A stretch of 64,000 nt of DNA, taken from the NCBI GenBank assembly GCA_012932865.1, contig SAXG01000015.1, forward strand, positions 496,001 through 560,000, in the 5' to 3' direction. Under the pieces are notes generated by a model that did not search any database, had not been told where the DNA came from, and was given only the letters and a program-made list of their open reading frames with translations. Within the stretch, counting starts at the first letter, position 1. Each line of letters starts with the position of its first letter. Positions 28,951 to 40,965 of this stretch are shown here, piece after piece. Made by a program: the position numbers and the translations under genes. Source of the DNA: Amylostereum areolatum (Eukaryota > Basidiomycota > Agaricomycetes > Russulales > Stereaceae).

Positions 28951-29804
28951 CTCAAGGACATGATTTAGGTATTATCTTTCAGATCAAAGCATTGCATTAG
29001 TAACTACCACAGTGTAACTAGTATACAATGCATGATGTATAACAGATCACAGTAGTGGTTGAGGCAAAGCAGAGGGTGATTGCAAAACTGAACAAGAAAA
29101 TACATGCGGACAGGCTATGGAGGTGCATAGAAGGGTACCGACAGGTGCACACCAAGGGAGCAAGGGACAAGGTGTGCCAGGGTAGGGAAGGGACAACAGG
29201 TGCACAGACATCAAGACAATGGGGGCCTAAGCATTGAGGGTGATAGAGGCACAGGCGCTTGACAGGGTTGTGGGAACTCAAACCGACGAGCTCCCCAGCT
29301 CGCCGAGATCCAGTAATTCAACTGGGCAAAATCTTGGTGAGACAAGAAGATCATAGAGAATATAATACCACCTCGCCGGACCTAACTTTGTATTAGAAAT
29401 AGCTAATAAATTCACCACTGCTAGCTGTGGTCTCACCGAGTGTGCTTTGGCAAGAGCTCCTGACACCCTGGCGAGCAGGGAATCCTGCCCAGTGATCAGG
29501 GACACATGCTCGGTGAGATATTTCAGCGCAAAATCTGTATGTATATATCATGAAAAATGGCAAAATTTTGCCCGCTGATGCAGTGAACCCCCCTACCCCC
29601 AGCATATGGGCCTACCCAATACGTTGCAGGTGTCGGCTGACCCTAAACAAGGTGGGATGCTCTCACTGAGAGGCCATACATCGGCCCACCCCACACTGCC
29701 TAGGGTCTTGCCTAAGACCTAGGTGGTGTCGGCCGACGTCCACTCGCCCATGACAATCAGCAAATCCGTGCATCCGCTCACCGTGTATGACAGAGTACCA
29801 TGAG
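28951..29804. other. no gene recognised
   Basis: Short frames only (60-87 codons on either strand). The interval 29281-29530 has repeated words CTCGGTGAGA and CTCACCGAG in opposite orientations, giving weak inverted repeats. Confidence 0.45.
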
Positions 29805-29945
29805 GGCAATATGTGGGGTACCCGCCAGGCACACCCGCGGGTATTGAACCCACGGATGGAGGTACCTCCGTGCCTGATACCTGCACGGATGCAGGTATGG
29901 CCTTGGAGCATCGTGGGTACCCTGCATGAGTACCGCTGATAGGGC
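29805..29945. repeat. GGTACC-rich hairpin repeat, cluster 2
   Basis: Contains a perfect hairpin at 29877-29898 (9-bp stem ATACCTGCA, loop CGGA) following GTGCCTG, and flanking GGTACCTCC and GGTACCC words. The order of words is shared with the clusters at 31770, 33170 and 33805. Confidence 0.6.
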
Positions 29946-31769
29946 TCCGCACGTGCTGAGCCCGTACTGAGATCAAGTTTGGCTCCTTTGGACACTTCAG
30001 TTTCTTCGGGTGCTTCGGCTCCTGTCCCAGCTCCTTCAGTTTCGGCTTTGGCTTTGGATCCATGGGTCACGTGACCTCGACTCCTACCTACCTACCCCCG
30101 GGTTCTTGCTCCCGGCTTCATTACTCAAAAGACCCCTTAGGTTTTGACGCAGGCTTCCTCACAGACCCTATACTGCACTTTCTACCTACTTGACTTAATT
30201 CTCAACCTTGTTACGGCTCATCCCCAGTATGTTTTAGACTTTTGAGCCAAGTTTTGCTTAGTCAGCACTTGGGTCCGTTCCGCGTACAAGTTGTACTTAC
30301 TCTAGAGTGTACCACCACCACCTACGTCCTCACCCTCGTCTTCACCCTCAGAATATCATCAGTTTTGCCCCATTGTCACCCTTGGCTCTAGGTTCTCATT
30401 TCTCTCTCTCGACCCTTGGCTCTAGTATTAGGTTCCCTCCCAAGTCCTCCAAAAGCCGGCTCATTTCCAGCTTCTCCCTCTCTTCCTGACCGCCCCAGAA
30501 TGCTCGACGCCCTCGCACCCTTCCTTCTTCCTCACTCCCTCTTTGTTGTGGTTTTCCCCCTTCATAGGCAAGTTAGGGTCATCACCGCCGGAAATCCATG
30601 ACCGGCTAGAATCTTTATTTGGATGCTCCAATTGGCTGCGGCGTCAAGGGTGACACGTCTTTCTCCTTTCCTTCTTTTTCTTTACCTCTTCACTCTCACC
30701 TCTCGCTGCCCCTTTTGCTGTCTGCCCCCCCATGTGTCGCTACCGCCAACATTCCCGCGCCCACGCCACTCCTGCCGCCACACTCCCACTACCACTGCCC
30801 CCAGGTTACCCCTCACCCACCCCCAACATGCACATGTGCGGCCCCAACGTGCTCACCCCTGCTCACCCCTGGCCTCGGTGCACACTCGCTGCCACTGCTG
30901 TTGCTACCACTGATGCCCCTCATGCCCACACTGCTCCCACGCTCTCCCTGCCCCCGTGTTTGTCCCCATCCCCAATGTGCTTGCCCCCGTCCCCAACGCA
31001 CTCGCTCCTGTCCCTGCACAAACTGTGTTCGCCCCCATGCACACCCCCACGCGCCTCAACGAGCACACCCTCATGTGCAACATGTGTGCTCATGAGCTCA
31101 ATGTGCTCCCCTTTGCATGCGCTCATTCCAACCGCGCTCTTTCCCTGCCCCCAAGACATACATTTCTGTGCTCTATACACATTCTCTTGTACTAACTCTC
31201 CCCCGTGCCCCTAGTATATCTGCCCTCACTCGCACCCTCGCCCTCATTCTCTGCGCTCCCTACCAATTCTCCCTCCTCGCACCATCTCTGCACCCTCGCC
31301 AACTTTCCCTATGCCCGCACGGCTCCCACTCATACCCATACGGCTCCTCCCCCAGCTGCCTAGCATAGCACGAGCTGCATCCACCCTCAATGCTGCCCTC
31401 ACGCTCAAGCCGCACCTCCATACTCACATCCAACATACAGCACTCCGCCCTTGTGCTCGATATGTGCTCCCGCGCACACGTACACACCCACCACTCCCCC
31501 TTGTCTGCCCGAGGTATATGCCACACGGCTAGCGCGCCTGTCCTCGTGTCTTGGCCCCGTGTGCCATGCACACAACTACGTGCCCCCTACGGGCATGGCA
31601 CTTGCGTGCGTGGATTATACTGTATTGTAGCTACTCAAATAACATTTTTGCGTTGACTCTACATTGTATAAGACTAAGTAAAAGCCAGAGAAAAAACCTG
31701 GCAGCTGAGAATTGCCTTAAATGGTAAGAAAGGATTTTTGGACTGTGACCTCAGTGAACGTGGGAGTGT
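29946..31769. other. pyrimidine-rich low-complexity tract, no credible gene
   Basis: From about 30300 to 31600 the plus strand is C- and T-rich with loose repeats of TGCCCCC, CATGTGCTC and CACTC. All three plus frames stay open for long distances (up to 160 codons of Pro, His, Thr, Ser), which is what such composition gives by chance. The minus strand mirrors this as Gly- and Glu-rich frames. No introns or motifs support a gene. Confidence 0.6.
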
Positions 31770-31905
31770 ACACATGGTACCTATATCCGCACAGGTTTAG
31801 GTACCCGCCGGCGGGTTACCTGCATGCCTGATATCTGCGCAGATGGAGGTATGGCTTCCGAGCATTGCAGGTACCCGTTCCGTGGATACAGGTAGATCCA
31901 CAGAT
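31770..31905. repeat. GGTACC-rich hairpin repeat, cluster 3
   Basis: Has GGTACCTATATCCGCACAGG, GGTACCCGCCGGCGGGTTACC (itself a near palindrome), then TGCCTGATATCTGCGCAGAT and GGAGGTATGGC. The word order matches cluster 2. Confidence 0.6.
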
Positions 31906-33169
31906 CCACTCGTGTCAAGCTCTGGGCAGGGGCAACAGTGATGACCAGGCCAGGTCCTCAACAATAACAGATTGTCATGGTTGAAGACAAAGAGATGACA
32001 CGGCATCGAGCGTCAACATAACTGAAGAGTCACGTGACTATATGTATACAAAATTCACTAAGTCGTGATTTCACAAGTAATTGCATACTTAACCAAATTA
32101 CCTACTAAATTTACCAAGTACGAAAGTAAACTTCTATAGTATACCCAAGAGAACTTCTAAGTCACACTTGTTTCAAAAAGCTAGCCAGGAATTTTGTCTC
32201 AAGTGTAACTACTAAGGCATTGCTCATGTTGTTGGTGGAGATGGGAAGCCTGTTGCATGGAGTTCTTGTATTGTGCTCAAACCTGGGTAGTTTATGAGAT
32301 ATTGGTGTATTGTTGAGTACTTGCCCCAGTTGGTACATGTTTAGCCAATGTCACAACTGGTGACAACACCTCAACACCTCAAATACGGTGGGTGGGATAT
32401 CTGGATTCTGGTGGCTCATCACCTTTCTTTCTTCCTCATTCCCATCTTCATCATCCTCCGCCGTTACCGTCACCACCTCCACTGCCTCCACTGCCTCCAC
32501 CGCCTTCCTTGCTTCGGCATCAGTGTTGTCACTTACAGTGATAACACTGACACCCACCCACCCAACATACCTCTGTGCCCACTCATCTCTCCCCTTTGCA
32601 CACACTCCTTGCATGCCCTCCGCCACCTCTGCCACCTCTGCTGGCCTATGCTCCTGCTCATGCACACATCGCCTGCCTCTTCCTCCGCATCTGCCCTCCC
32701 TCCGCACCTGCCTTCCTCCCCTCTCAATGACCGCTGTAGTAGGGTCAAGTAAGTGCTCGAGACCTGGAGGTTGGTTTGTCAGAAGGTCCTGAGGATGAGT
32801 ACGTGAGGAGGAGGAAGGGAAGAGAGGAGCCAATAGGGAGTAGGATGCGTGGAAAATGCACCTAGGTCGCTTGTGGGAGGCATACAACACTTTTTGAGTC
32901 CATCGGTAGGTTACTGGTGGGCTTTGGGAGGCTGTGAATCAGGAGGAATTGAGTGTTGACAATAGAAGCTGCTTTTGGTGGTGGTTTCTTGAGTGGGCGG
33001 CGCGAGCGAGGACGAGCAGGTGCAAGGACAGGCAAGCGGGGCAGGCTTTCTTAGGTGGTAAGTTCAAGGGAGGAAAAAGTGTTCTTCACCTCAGAGGCAT
33101 TGAGAAGAAATACATTGAGAGCTTCCAATCAGGTGCATGCGTGCTCGTATGCTAAAGCTCTACATGAGT
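31906..33169. other. no gene recognised
   Basis: Includes a C-rich stretch (32400-32720) of Thr/Ser/Pro/His codons open in several frames, again probably compositional. An inverted pair CAGTGTTGTCACT / AGTGATAACACTG sits at 32520-32550. Confidence 0.5.
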
Positions 33170-33325
33170 TCAAGAACCCGTGGGTGCCTGCATGAGTACC
33201 TGTCAGGTACACCTACATAGATCCGCATCCATGAGTGTAGGTACCTGTGTGCCTAACACCTGTGCAAGTACAGGTATTGCTCTGGTGCCCACAGGTTATC
33301 TGCACAGGTACTCACAGGAATCCGC
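33170..33325. repeat. GGTACC-rich hairpin repeat, cluster 4
   Basis: GAGTACCTGTCAGGTACACC, then GTAGGTACCTGTGTGCCT and a hairpin at 33258-33275 (stem ACCTGT/ACAGGT, loop GCAAGT). Same word order as the other clusters. Confidence 0.6.
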
Positions 33326-33804
33326 GAGTCTTAAAGCTATAGAAATTATCTAGGTTTGTTTTTCATTGGACTTGTTTCTCCTTTTTCTCAAGGGTAACAT
33401 GTGTCAAACCAAGGATACTTCAAGTATGAAAAATTCAAATTGACTAGACTTGTAGGATCTTTGGGCTTGACAATGCACATGACCTATCTTTTAGATTTCT
33501 CCACCACTACCCTCGCCCTCAATATCACCCTCAACACCCCAGCTCTCCACACTGTTTTCATCTTCACCACATTTGTTTTCCCAGTCATAGATGACATCGT
33601 TGCCCCTACTCCCAACATTGTTACCACCACCCTCATTCACCCTCAACACTACTGTTGTCACACCTACAATGCTCTTCACTCCTATCTCCACTGCATTTAT
33701 CACCCCTGCCCCTGTCACACTCATCATTGTTCCCCTTGCTGCGCTCATCACCCCCACCCCTACGAGTGCTTGCTGTACCTGTTGAGTATGATGTCATAGT
33801 TGTC
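33326..33804. other. no gene recognised
   Basis: Ser/Thr/His-rich frames on the plus strand and Gly/Val-rich on the minus strand across 33490-33790, compositional in look. No motif. Confidence 0.45.
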
Positions 33805-33960
33805 AGGCATGGCAAGTACCTACCATATCTGCACATCTGCAGGTGCAGGTACTTGTGTGCCTGATACCTGTGCGAGTACAGGTACAGATTTTTTCCCCAT
33901 AGGTACCTGCACAATAGATACAAATACACCTATGAGTGCACTCGTGGGAAGCTCTATTGT
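33805..33960. repeat. GGTACC-rich hairpin repeat, cluster 5
   Basis: Hairpin at 33865-33884 (7-bp stem TACCTGT/ACAGGTA, loop GCGAGT) after GTGTGCCTGA, with AAGTACCTACC before and AGGTACCTGCAC after. It ends next to the gypsy-4 LTR. Confidence 0.6.
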
Positions 33961-33972
33961 ACACCACCCGGG

Positions 33973-34428
33973 TGTCAGCAATGACTAGTGCGACGGCACC
34001 AAGTTACGACAAAGCTGAATAGAAGACAAGGAGGACAGAGGGAGCCAATCAGACACAGTGACAGACAAGGGAAAGCAAGCAAAGTCGGTAGAATTGACTA
34101 GCTCGAGATAGGGAATATGTACAGCAAGAGCAAGCCTTATATACATGAGAGGAGAGCGACTTAGGTAAGCAACCAATACACGGCGATCAGTAAGCAAACC
34201 AAGTATAAGTAAGGAGACGTATGTAAAAGAGCATAGCATGAGTCAGTATTGTACAGCATGAGTCAAAAGAAAGGAGTCAGACCCGGGCCGAGATGAGTCA
34301 CGTGGGCCCGGGCGGGACATGGATGAACTGGGTCTGGGCCAAAGTGGAGCCGGACCAGTGATAAGCCAATAAGTTCTAAAGTGTGTAACCAATGTAAAGT
34401 AAAAGTAAATTATAAACCGTTCATGACA
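33973..34428 (-). repeat. 3' LTR of gypsy-4
   Basis: On the minus strand it starts TGTCATGAACGG right after a purine tract (AAGGAAGGGGTGA) and ends CATTGCTGACA. Same family as the LTRs at 28160 and 59112. Confidence 0.85.
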
Positions 34429-34925
34429 TCACCCCTTCCTTAGATCTGATGTCCTTGTTGCAATCAGATCCAGCTTCCTCTTCCGACAGGAGTTCCCAAT
34501 GATTAAGGCGTGCAGGTTTTGGGACACCCGGATGTTTGCAGTGGAAGTTGTCGATACGTTTCTTGGCATTCTGGAGATTGGCGAGAGGTTCCCAAGTATT
34601 GTCATTGTCTGGGTAGCCTTTCCATTTGACGAGGTACTTGAAGCCACAACCAACCTTCTTGGAGTCTATAATCTTTTTGACCTCATAGACTTCCTCTCCT
34701 TGGACTAACTCTTGGTTGTCAAAGGTGGGACCGTTGTGTGGAGACAGGAGGGACTTGTTGAAGACCGGGTGTTTTTGTGACCAGAATGCAGGGAGGCAAA
34801 GATAGTCTCTTTCACAGACCCTAAAAGATCATATGCACCTTTTAGGAAGAGGGAGGACGGTGCTGATCTATAAGGTCTGTGTACAATCATGCACCTGTCA
34901 TAGGATATCAGCAATTTGATTCAGA
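34429..34925 (-). pseudogene. gypsy-4 integrase tail and chromodomain
   Basis: On the minus strand the frame reads HPVFNKSLLSPHNGPTFDNQ, then a well-preserved chromodomain (VYEVKKIIDSKKVGCGFKYL, VKWKGYPDNDNTWEP) and the usual tail before the LTR. Upstream of about 34800 the frame is broken. Everything 5' of the integrase end is missing. It is better preserved than the chromodomain of gypsy-3. Confidence 0.82.
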
Positions 34926-35075
34926 AGGACGGTGTTAGTTTCGAATGGACTGCGATAAGGATGCCGCAGAATATGATGTCACTAAAACCCGTGGATAGAC
35001 GCCCTGTTTGATCACAAGTACATGTCCGAAGCATTCTGTGCAAAGTCGCGCACGAAATAGCATAGCTTCACCAAC

Positions 35076-38000
35076 ATGAACCAGCCACCAGAAAAAGGCA
35101 AAACGGGGTGGAGGTTGACCGGCATACCTATTTCAACTCCCACAGCTCATGCCGACGGGAATAACCAGCCCGGAAATGCCTGGATTCCTATGTTTACAGG
35201 TCACACCATATCCCGCACCACTCCCATTAATAAATGGCCAAGCCATCTTTTGAAACAGCAATATATATACCAGGCAGCCCAAACTGACCATGTCTCCGAC
35301 TCACGGTCCAATTCGCCACGTATCGAGACCCTTGAAGACCTACCAGTAGACCCCGATCCTCGCCTCGCCCCTGACATGACCCTCCCTGCCGCAGACACCG
35401 CCTTTCGCTGCCAGTATACCTAGCGTAGAAGTGATAGCAAAAAGCTGGCGGCTGTCTTCGCAGCTATTGGATCTGTTGGATGGACCCTTGGTGAATTCTT
35501 GTACTATACTTTCCGTGTCCAAGGACCAAACGGAAACCCCTGTGAACAAACTCCGAACCATGTCAAAATAGTCAGCTATTACCTAGGCGGAGGCGGACAA
35601 ACCTTACCATATGAGCAGCGCCCGGCATTTCTCATCCACACCTTCAACCATCATCCATATGGGTCTACAGACGACACATCAGAGATGCATTCCTTGTCGA
35701 CCTCATACAAGGACATCCATCCCGTGTATGCTGCATTGTCATCATTTGCCGTCCAGGAGACCCGCCGAATGCTTGTCCGTGAGCGGAACAAGGCTATCGA
35801 TCTCTCAGGTGGGCACTTCGTTGTCTTCAAGATGGACAATCCTTCGCAGCAGACGACTTAGGCGGATATCAGCAGTACAACTGTTGGCCTCGTCACGGAC
35901 ACAATGGAAAACAAGAACCAGAAACTAACCTGGCAGCTTCTTACGAGTATTGCAACTCCACAAAACAGGGAGAGGGATAAATATCGACCTACAGAGATGG
36001 TAAGAACACGGTAATACTACTGAATAGTCGAACATGCTCACTGAAATGACACATATAGGTAGTTGGACATAGCCTTGCGTCACTCAATTTCTCAAGCATG
36101 AAGTATGCTCGGTTATTGCCCGTCGCGAGGTCTATCTTCTACTTCACATGTGGCGTGGAGCAGAAGGTGTTCAGCTATAACTGCCGCATAGGTGCAATAA
36201 TCAGCTATCAAACAACATGCCGCATATTATGAGAACTCGCCTGCCAGGATTGCGTGGAGCTCCAAGCCATCGCTTGGGGAGAGGATACTGGGATCCTGTT
36301 GCACTTTGACAATATGCAGCTGTTTTCCTGACAGCTCGAGCAGCGGATCGGTCAGGAGAACCGGGTTAACATCGGAGTGGCTGAGACAGCGGTGCAAATT
36401 GAGGCCTTCAATGCCAACACATTGGACCTGGATGCGACACTGAAGAAGATCACGGAAAACAAGAGGGAAACATTAACAATCGACGACTTCGTGGAGTTGG
36501 TCGACAACACTCACCTTACGCACGTGTTTGTGCTACAGATTCTGAACGTTCTGGTGGTGTACGTGCCAGAGTTTGCTCCACTGAGGGAGCGCATTGAAGC
36601 ACTCTATCAGACACCTTTCAAGGACGGGGGTGTTGCCAAACTTCGTGTGCCAACGGCAAGGACATCCCATGTCTTCCCTCTGTCCACCAACGGAAAGGAT
36701 GAGACGGTGTCATCTGAGCTAAAGGATGCACTGCTCGACTTCCTACAACAAGCGGGTCAGACATGGGACAATTATACAAGACACTTGCTTTTAGTCGGAG
36801 GGGACGGCCTCACCTTCGAAAAGACGTTGAACTTGAAGAAGATCTTGCAGCTTCACTCGGACGACTTGGAGAGCTTTACGATTATCAGGCCATTTCTAGA
36901 GATGTGGCATGCCAAACTCACGGATCTGTGTCGTATCTTCGAAGCACATTTCGACAATGCGCTCACCAAAGACCCGTCTCGCCTAGGACATAGTGCAACG
37001 AAAATTTCCCGCAAGGCCCCGCCGAACCTGGGGAAAGTCGACTACTACGATGGCATCAACCTCGCATATCTCGACCTTGACACACGGATTCTAGACCTAT
37101 GGAGGTGAGTTTCAAATGATTGCATGAGTACGGCAGGAGCTTACCATATGTCTACTGCAGAATAGAGTTTGGTGTAGACAACCTGTGGGACCACTGCCGG
37201 GTCTTAGCCTCAGAGGACCGTCTTCCGAGGTTTGAGGAGCTGTTGGTCACAGCGGAGAGACTTCATAAATGGTATACTTCCTTGAAGGCCTACAACCAGG
37301 CAGTCCAGGGAGTGTTCGACACTGCTTCTAACCCCAAATTGCGGGTTCCGCAAGGGTCCCAGTGGCGACCCACCGAGGGTGACCTAGAGATTCCAGGCGA
37401 TTGGGTCCTTGCACAATCAGGCCGGTTCATGCGCGACCTGATGAACTCGAGAGAAATGGCAAGTGTGGTTGCGCAAGGAGATCCGGGTCGCGTCTACGAG
37501 GCACTCAAGGTTAGCATCTACAGCAGCTATAGGCGGCTCGACAATGCTCATGAGTTCGCAGATGATGCTGTTTACTTTCGCAGGATTGAACTATCACAAG
37601 TACTTAGTCTATCTCCTCAAGATGATCACCTTTATGGAGTGGGAGTCAGCGAAAGGGATGAAGGTCATGATGCTGAAGAATATAACCGTCAATCTTCAAG
37701 GACGCGCCAATACCAATATTGAGTGTGACTTGATGCAGGAGCATTTCAATCGGGACCTGCAGGACGCGCTCGGGCGCAAGAGCCAGGAGTGGGACATGAA
37801 GTTCGTTCGCGAGGTCGTTGCACCCAATATCCATAGGACGAATACCATGAAAAAGGTGTGGGGTTTGGGTGTTGGTCTTGCTACAGAGAGCAGTTGTCAT
37901 CCAGAACCACATACTCGCCCCAAAGTTTGCATTCTAACAGAATCTCACCATATGCACCAGCTTCACAAATTCTGACCTGGTTGTCACTATGCCGGAGACA

Positions 38001-38373
38001 ATATGCCTGTAGAGGTGGATCAGCACAAACGGGGGATCAAGCGACTTCAACCGGACGTATACGCAAGTGGTCACAGGAGACGACAACGACACGCGGTTTA
38101 AAGGCAAAACAAGATCGCGATTATACCGAGTGGAGGGCCAAAGGGCAGGCCTAGCTTGCTGCATTGGAAGTGTCAATGATGGAGGATACTGACAGCGAGG
38201 ATGGGAATACTGACATGTTCACATTAGATGAGGTGGACGACTTCGCAGACCCTCGAGTCTCGCGTACTGTTGTTGATGGCCAGGTCGTAGTGGAGTGCAA
38301 GACACAGGAGATGTCACAGGATGGGTTGGACTACGAATTGCTTGATGACAAACTTGGAGAGCTTAGAGATTGA
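35076..38373 (+). pseudogene. DUF6589-type fungal protein, broken
   Basis: A long multi-exon gene of a type common in Agaricomycetes and annotated as DUF6589-domain protein; its biochemical role is not known to me. The central part is clear: SGKDETVSSELKDALLDFL-like text, LLLVGGDGLTFEKTLNLKK, then DPSRLGHSATKISRKAPPNL and KVDYYDGINLAYLDLDTRIL. Introns are visible at 36010-36058 and 37107-37160 (GTGAGT to TGCAG). In-frame stops occur near 35859 (TAG), 36229 (TGA) and 36330 (TGA), each explicable by one C-to-T change, and frame breaks occur near 35425 and 37975. The end (HHMHQLHKF, then a Glu/Asp-rich tail) reaches about 38373. It converges with the helicase gene on the other strand. Confidence 0.78.
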
Positions 38374-38524
38374 TACTGACTCGAGATCTCACATTGGCTG
38401 GAATGAAAATACAGATGGAAGAATATCAAGGGGTGCACATGCTGTATACTTTATCATGACCGAAGTTCTGCTAACTCGTCCCGTTCTCTTTAATCTGCGC
38501 AGGTCAGAAAAATCGGTCAGATGG

Positions 38525-40965
38525 CTATCTTTTTGAGGTCGAACAAGATCGTACCTCGTTCCCTCGGGAATGCACGTACTCCTTCCTCGAGTTCTCCCCT
38601 TCCTGATCCACGCTCTCGATTGCTCGCTTGCGCCTTCTTGTTGTTATTGTCTCCTTCATGGTTGGATTGTACGCGACGAAGTTGTAGGCCATTAGGAAGG
38701 GCGGCTCATTAGCGACCGCCGAGTCTCCCAATACAATGTTGTCCCTTGCAATCCGAGACAGATCAGCGCACGCTAGCACCAAAAAAATGTGAGTACTCAC
38801 CTTCCACTTCTCTGGTCCGCTACGGACACAAGCGACACTGTTGACGCATTCTCGGTTTCGTCCTTTCTACCTGCCTGTAGCTCCTGTGCTGTCTCTCCTG
38901 CGCGACTTGGAGTGCGTGTCGATGTCGGCCTAGACGCCAACCCTTCATGTGTTGTTTGAATGAAGGCGATGAGGGAAGTGTGGTAGGGATGGAGGAAGCA
39001 ATGAACGGAGATGACGGGACTCAAGGTATTGAGGGAAAGGATGCGAGGCCACACATCCAAGATGGACTCGATGGTGTCGTTGGACATGAGCAACGAGCAC
39101 GTCACAATGGTATCATCGTCAAGGCCAGCAAATATCTTGTCTCAGAAAGCTTCAAGGGCCTCTTGAACGACTTCACAGGCATCTCCCGCCAGTGGGATCT
39201 CCATAGGATGGAGGGACCTGGTAAGTGCGAATGGTTTTGTCTTTGTCTGAGCTCGTTTGGCCATCTTCGGAAGGAAATGCGGATTGCATGAGCTGCACAG
39301 CGTGCACGTACCCGCAGGAGTGGGAGGGATGGATGGAATCGTGCCACAGGTTGTGCAGGAGCAGGAGGAAGGAGGTGGGTTGTCGAATATGCGATTCAGT
39401 TCCTCAACCACACACGTGGCTACGAGCGTCCTGGCCATATCTCCATTCATCTCCTTCTTCCCATTGGCTGTCTTCTTCTGCAGACTTCCCCCGCTAGCAC
39501 CCATCTTCCACGCCTTTGCCTTGGCACCCTTACCAATATACATGATACCGCGGCCGTCTATGATCGAGCTCTCTCGTCCCGCACGTCCAGTCATTTTCAT
39601 GAACTTATTTGGGTCGACACTGGCTTCCCCAAGGATGTACGCGTCTTGTACGCCACCAAGTGAGACGCCGACATGGAGAACATTGGTGGCAATGATGATT
39701 TGAGTTAATAGATTTGACCGCATCAGCTCGCGAGATTCGTGGTTGTGACTTTGCCAGTTAACTGCATTATACAGGTGAAAGCGGGTGGATTGAGGAGGAT
39801 AAGGGGAAGATGTTCGCTAGAAATAACAGAGCAGCTGGAACCCGATCATAATACTGTCGCAGAAGATGATGCATTTGCGTCCCTCGGTCAACACAATATC
39901 AAGATCTGGGAATTCGGATCCGCTGAGTCCGTGCGTGAGAGTCCGGAACTGAAGTTGAAGGTCTTGTCGTATGTTGGACCTGTGAAGAGAAAAAAAGCGA
40001 CCTGGCTTAAACCCAAGAAAATGTGTGACCCTCTCCATCTGACCACCACCTTGAAGGGTGGCAGTCACTCCGACGAGCACGACATTATGGGGCATCTGTG
40101 CGCGCATGAGCCCAATTTGTCGAAACACCTTTTGAAAGTATGCGCCCCAGGTATCGACAAGATGGATCTCGTTGGCACCAAGTCTGACAAGACAACAGCT
40201 GAAGGATGGACTGTCGAGTAGTCCCACAAAGCCACTTGATGACAGTTGCTCTGGAGACATAATAAGGAATGTGGCTGAGGTATGCGCAGATTTCCAGATG
40301 TCTTCACCACGAAGCCGTGCCGTGGACACCGAGTCCTGTGTGATAGCGAGAGCAGATAGCCCAATCTGCTTCATACTGGCCTCCTGTAACAAAAGTTCAC
40401 TCATCAGAAGAACTCAGATGAAACTGCAATAGTAATTACCATCTCTTCACTGAGGCTTTTTGTAGGGCAGATGATAACCATGGCCAGATTAACGGGATAA
40501 CGACATCTATTGACTTTGGGGAAAATGGAATGGTCCTCGTGAAGCACTTGTATTACGCGGATAAACATAAAGAATATCCCAGTCTTCCCGGAGCCGGTGG
40601 GAAGGATGGCGAGAACGTCGACATTGTCCAGGAGTTTGGACACACAAGTGAGCTAATCATCATGGGGCGCGTACGGGACAAAGGGGGGGAGGAGGATAGA
40701 GCGGAGACCTTCACGGCCTATACTACTATCAAACAGAAAGGCTTCCTCCATACAGCGGAGGATATTAAAGGAACGGAGGCTGAACTGAACGTAATTTACC
40801 GCACCCAATGAACTTCAGTCGGTTCTCACGCATGTTCGTTGATCTCTTAGTAGGCGCCAAGCGCGATACATGTTTCGGTGATAGCTCTTGCATGTGATCG
40901 TTCAGATAAGGTTCAAAGTTGAAATGCTCAATGCCTATGAGCATGTGTCCATTGCACTAAGACTA
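38525..40965 (-). pseudogene. RecQ-like DEAD/DEAH helicase, decayed
   Basis: On the minus strand: motif I LPTGSGKTG (about 40590), motif Ia region CPTKSLSEEM, a 56-bp intron at 40439-40384 (GTAATT to TACAG), a motif II remnant NEIH (usual DE-x-H), VGVTATLQGG (motif III), IIFCDSI, then IIIATNVLHVGVSLGGVQDA and KMTGRAGRE (motifs V and VI). A Cys-rich stretch (CSCTTCGTIP, CTLCSSC) follows and the protein ends in a basic tail (TRRRKR) near 38525. Stops lie before motif I (HDD then TAG), after QLLCYF (TAG) and near 39142. The 5' end is cut near 40965 by gypsy-1. RecQ-like helicases of this sort are repeated in fungal genomes and in some species sit next to telomeres; that cannot be judged here. 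Confidence 0.78.

Noticed and set aside
30619..31214. Long Pro/His/Thr frames in two registers
   Set aside because: Both are open over the same bases in a C/T-rich tract, with no motif or intron, so composition explains them.
38525..40965. A telomere-linked helicase marking a chromosome end
   Set aside because: The gene is a RecQ-like helicase, but no telomeric repeat is present in the window and the family also occurs internally; location cannot be inferred.
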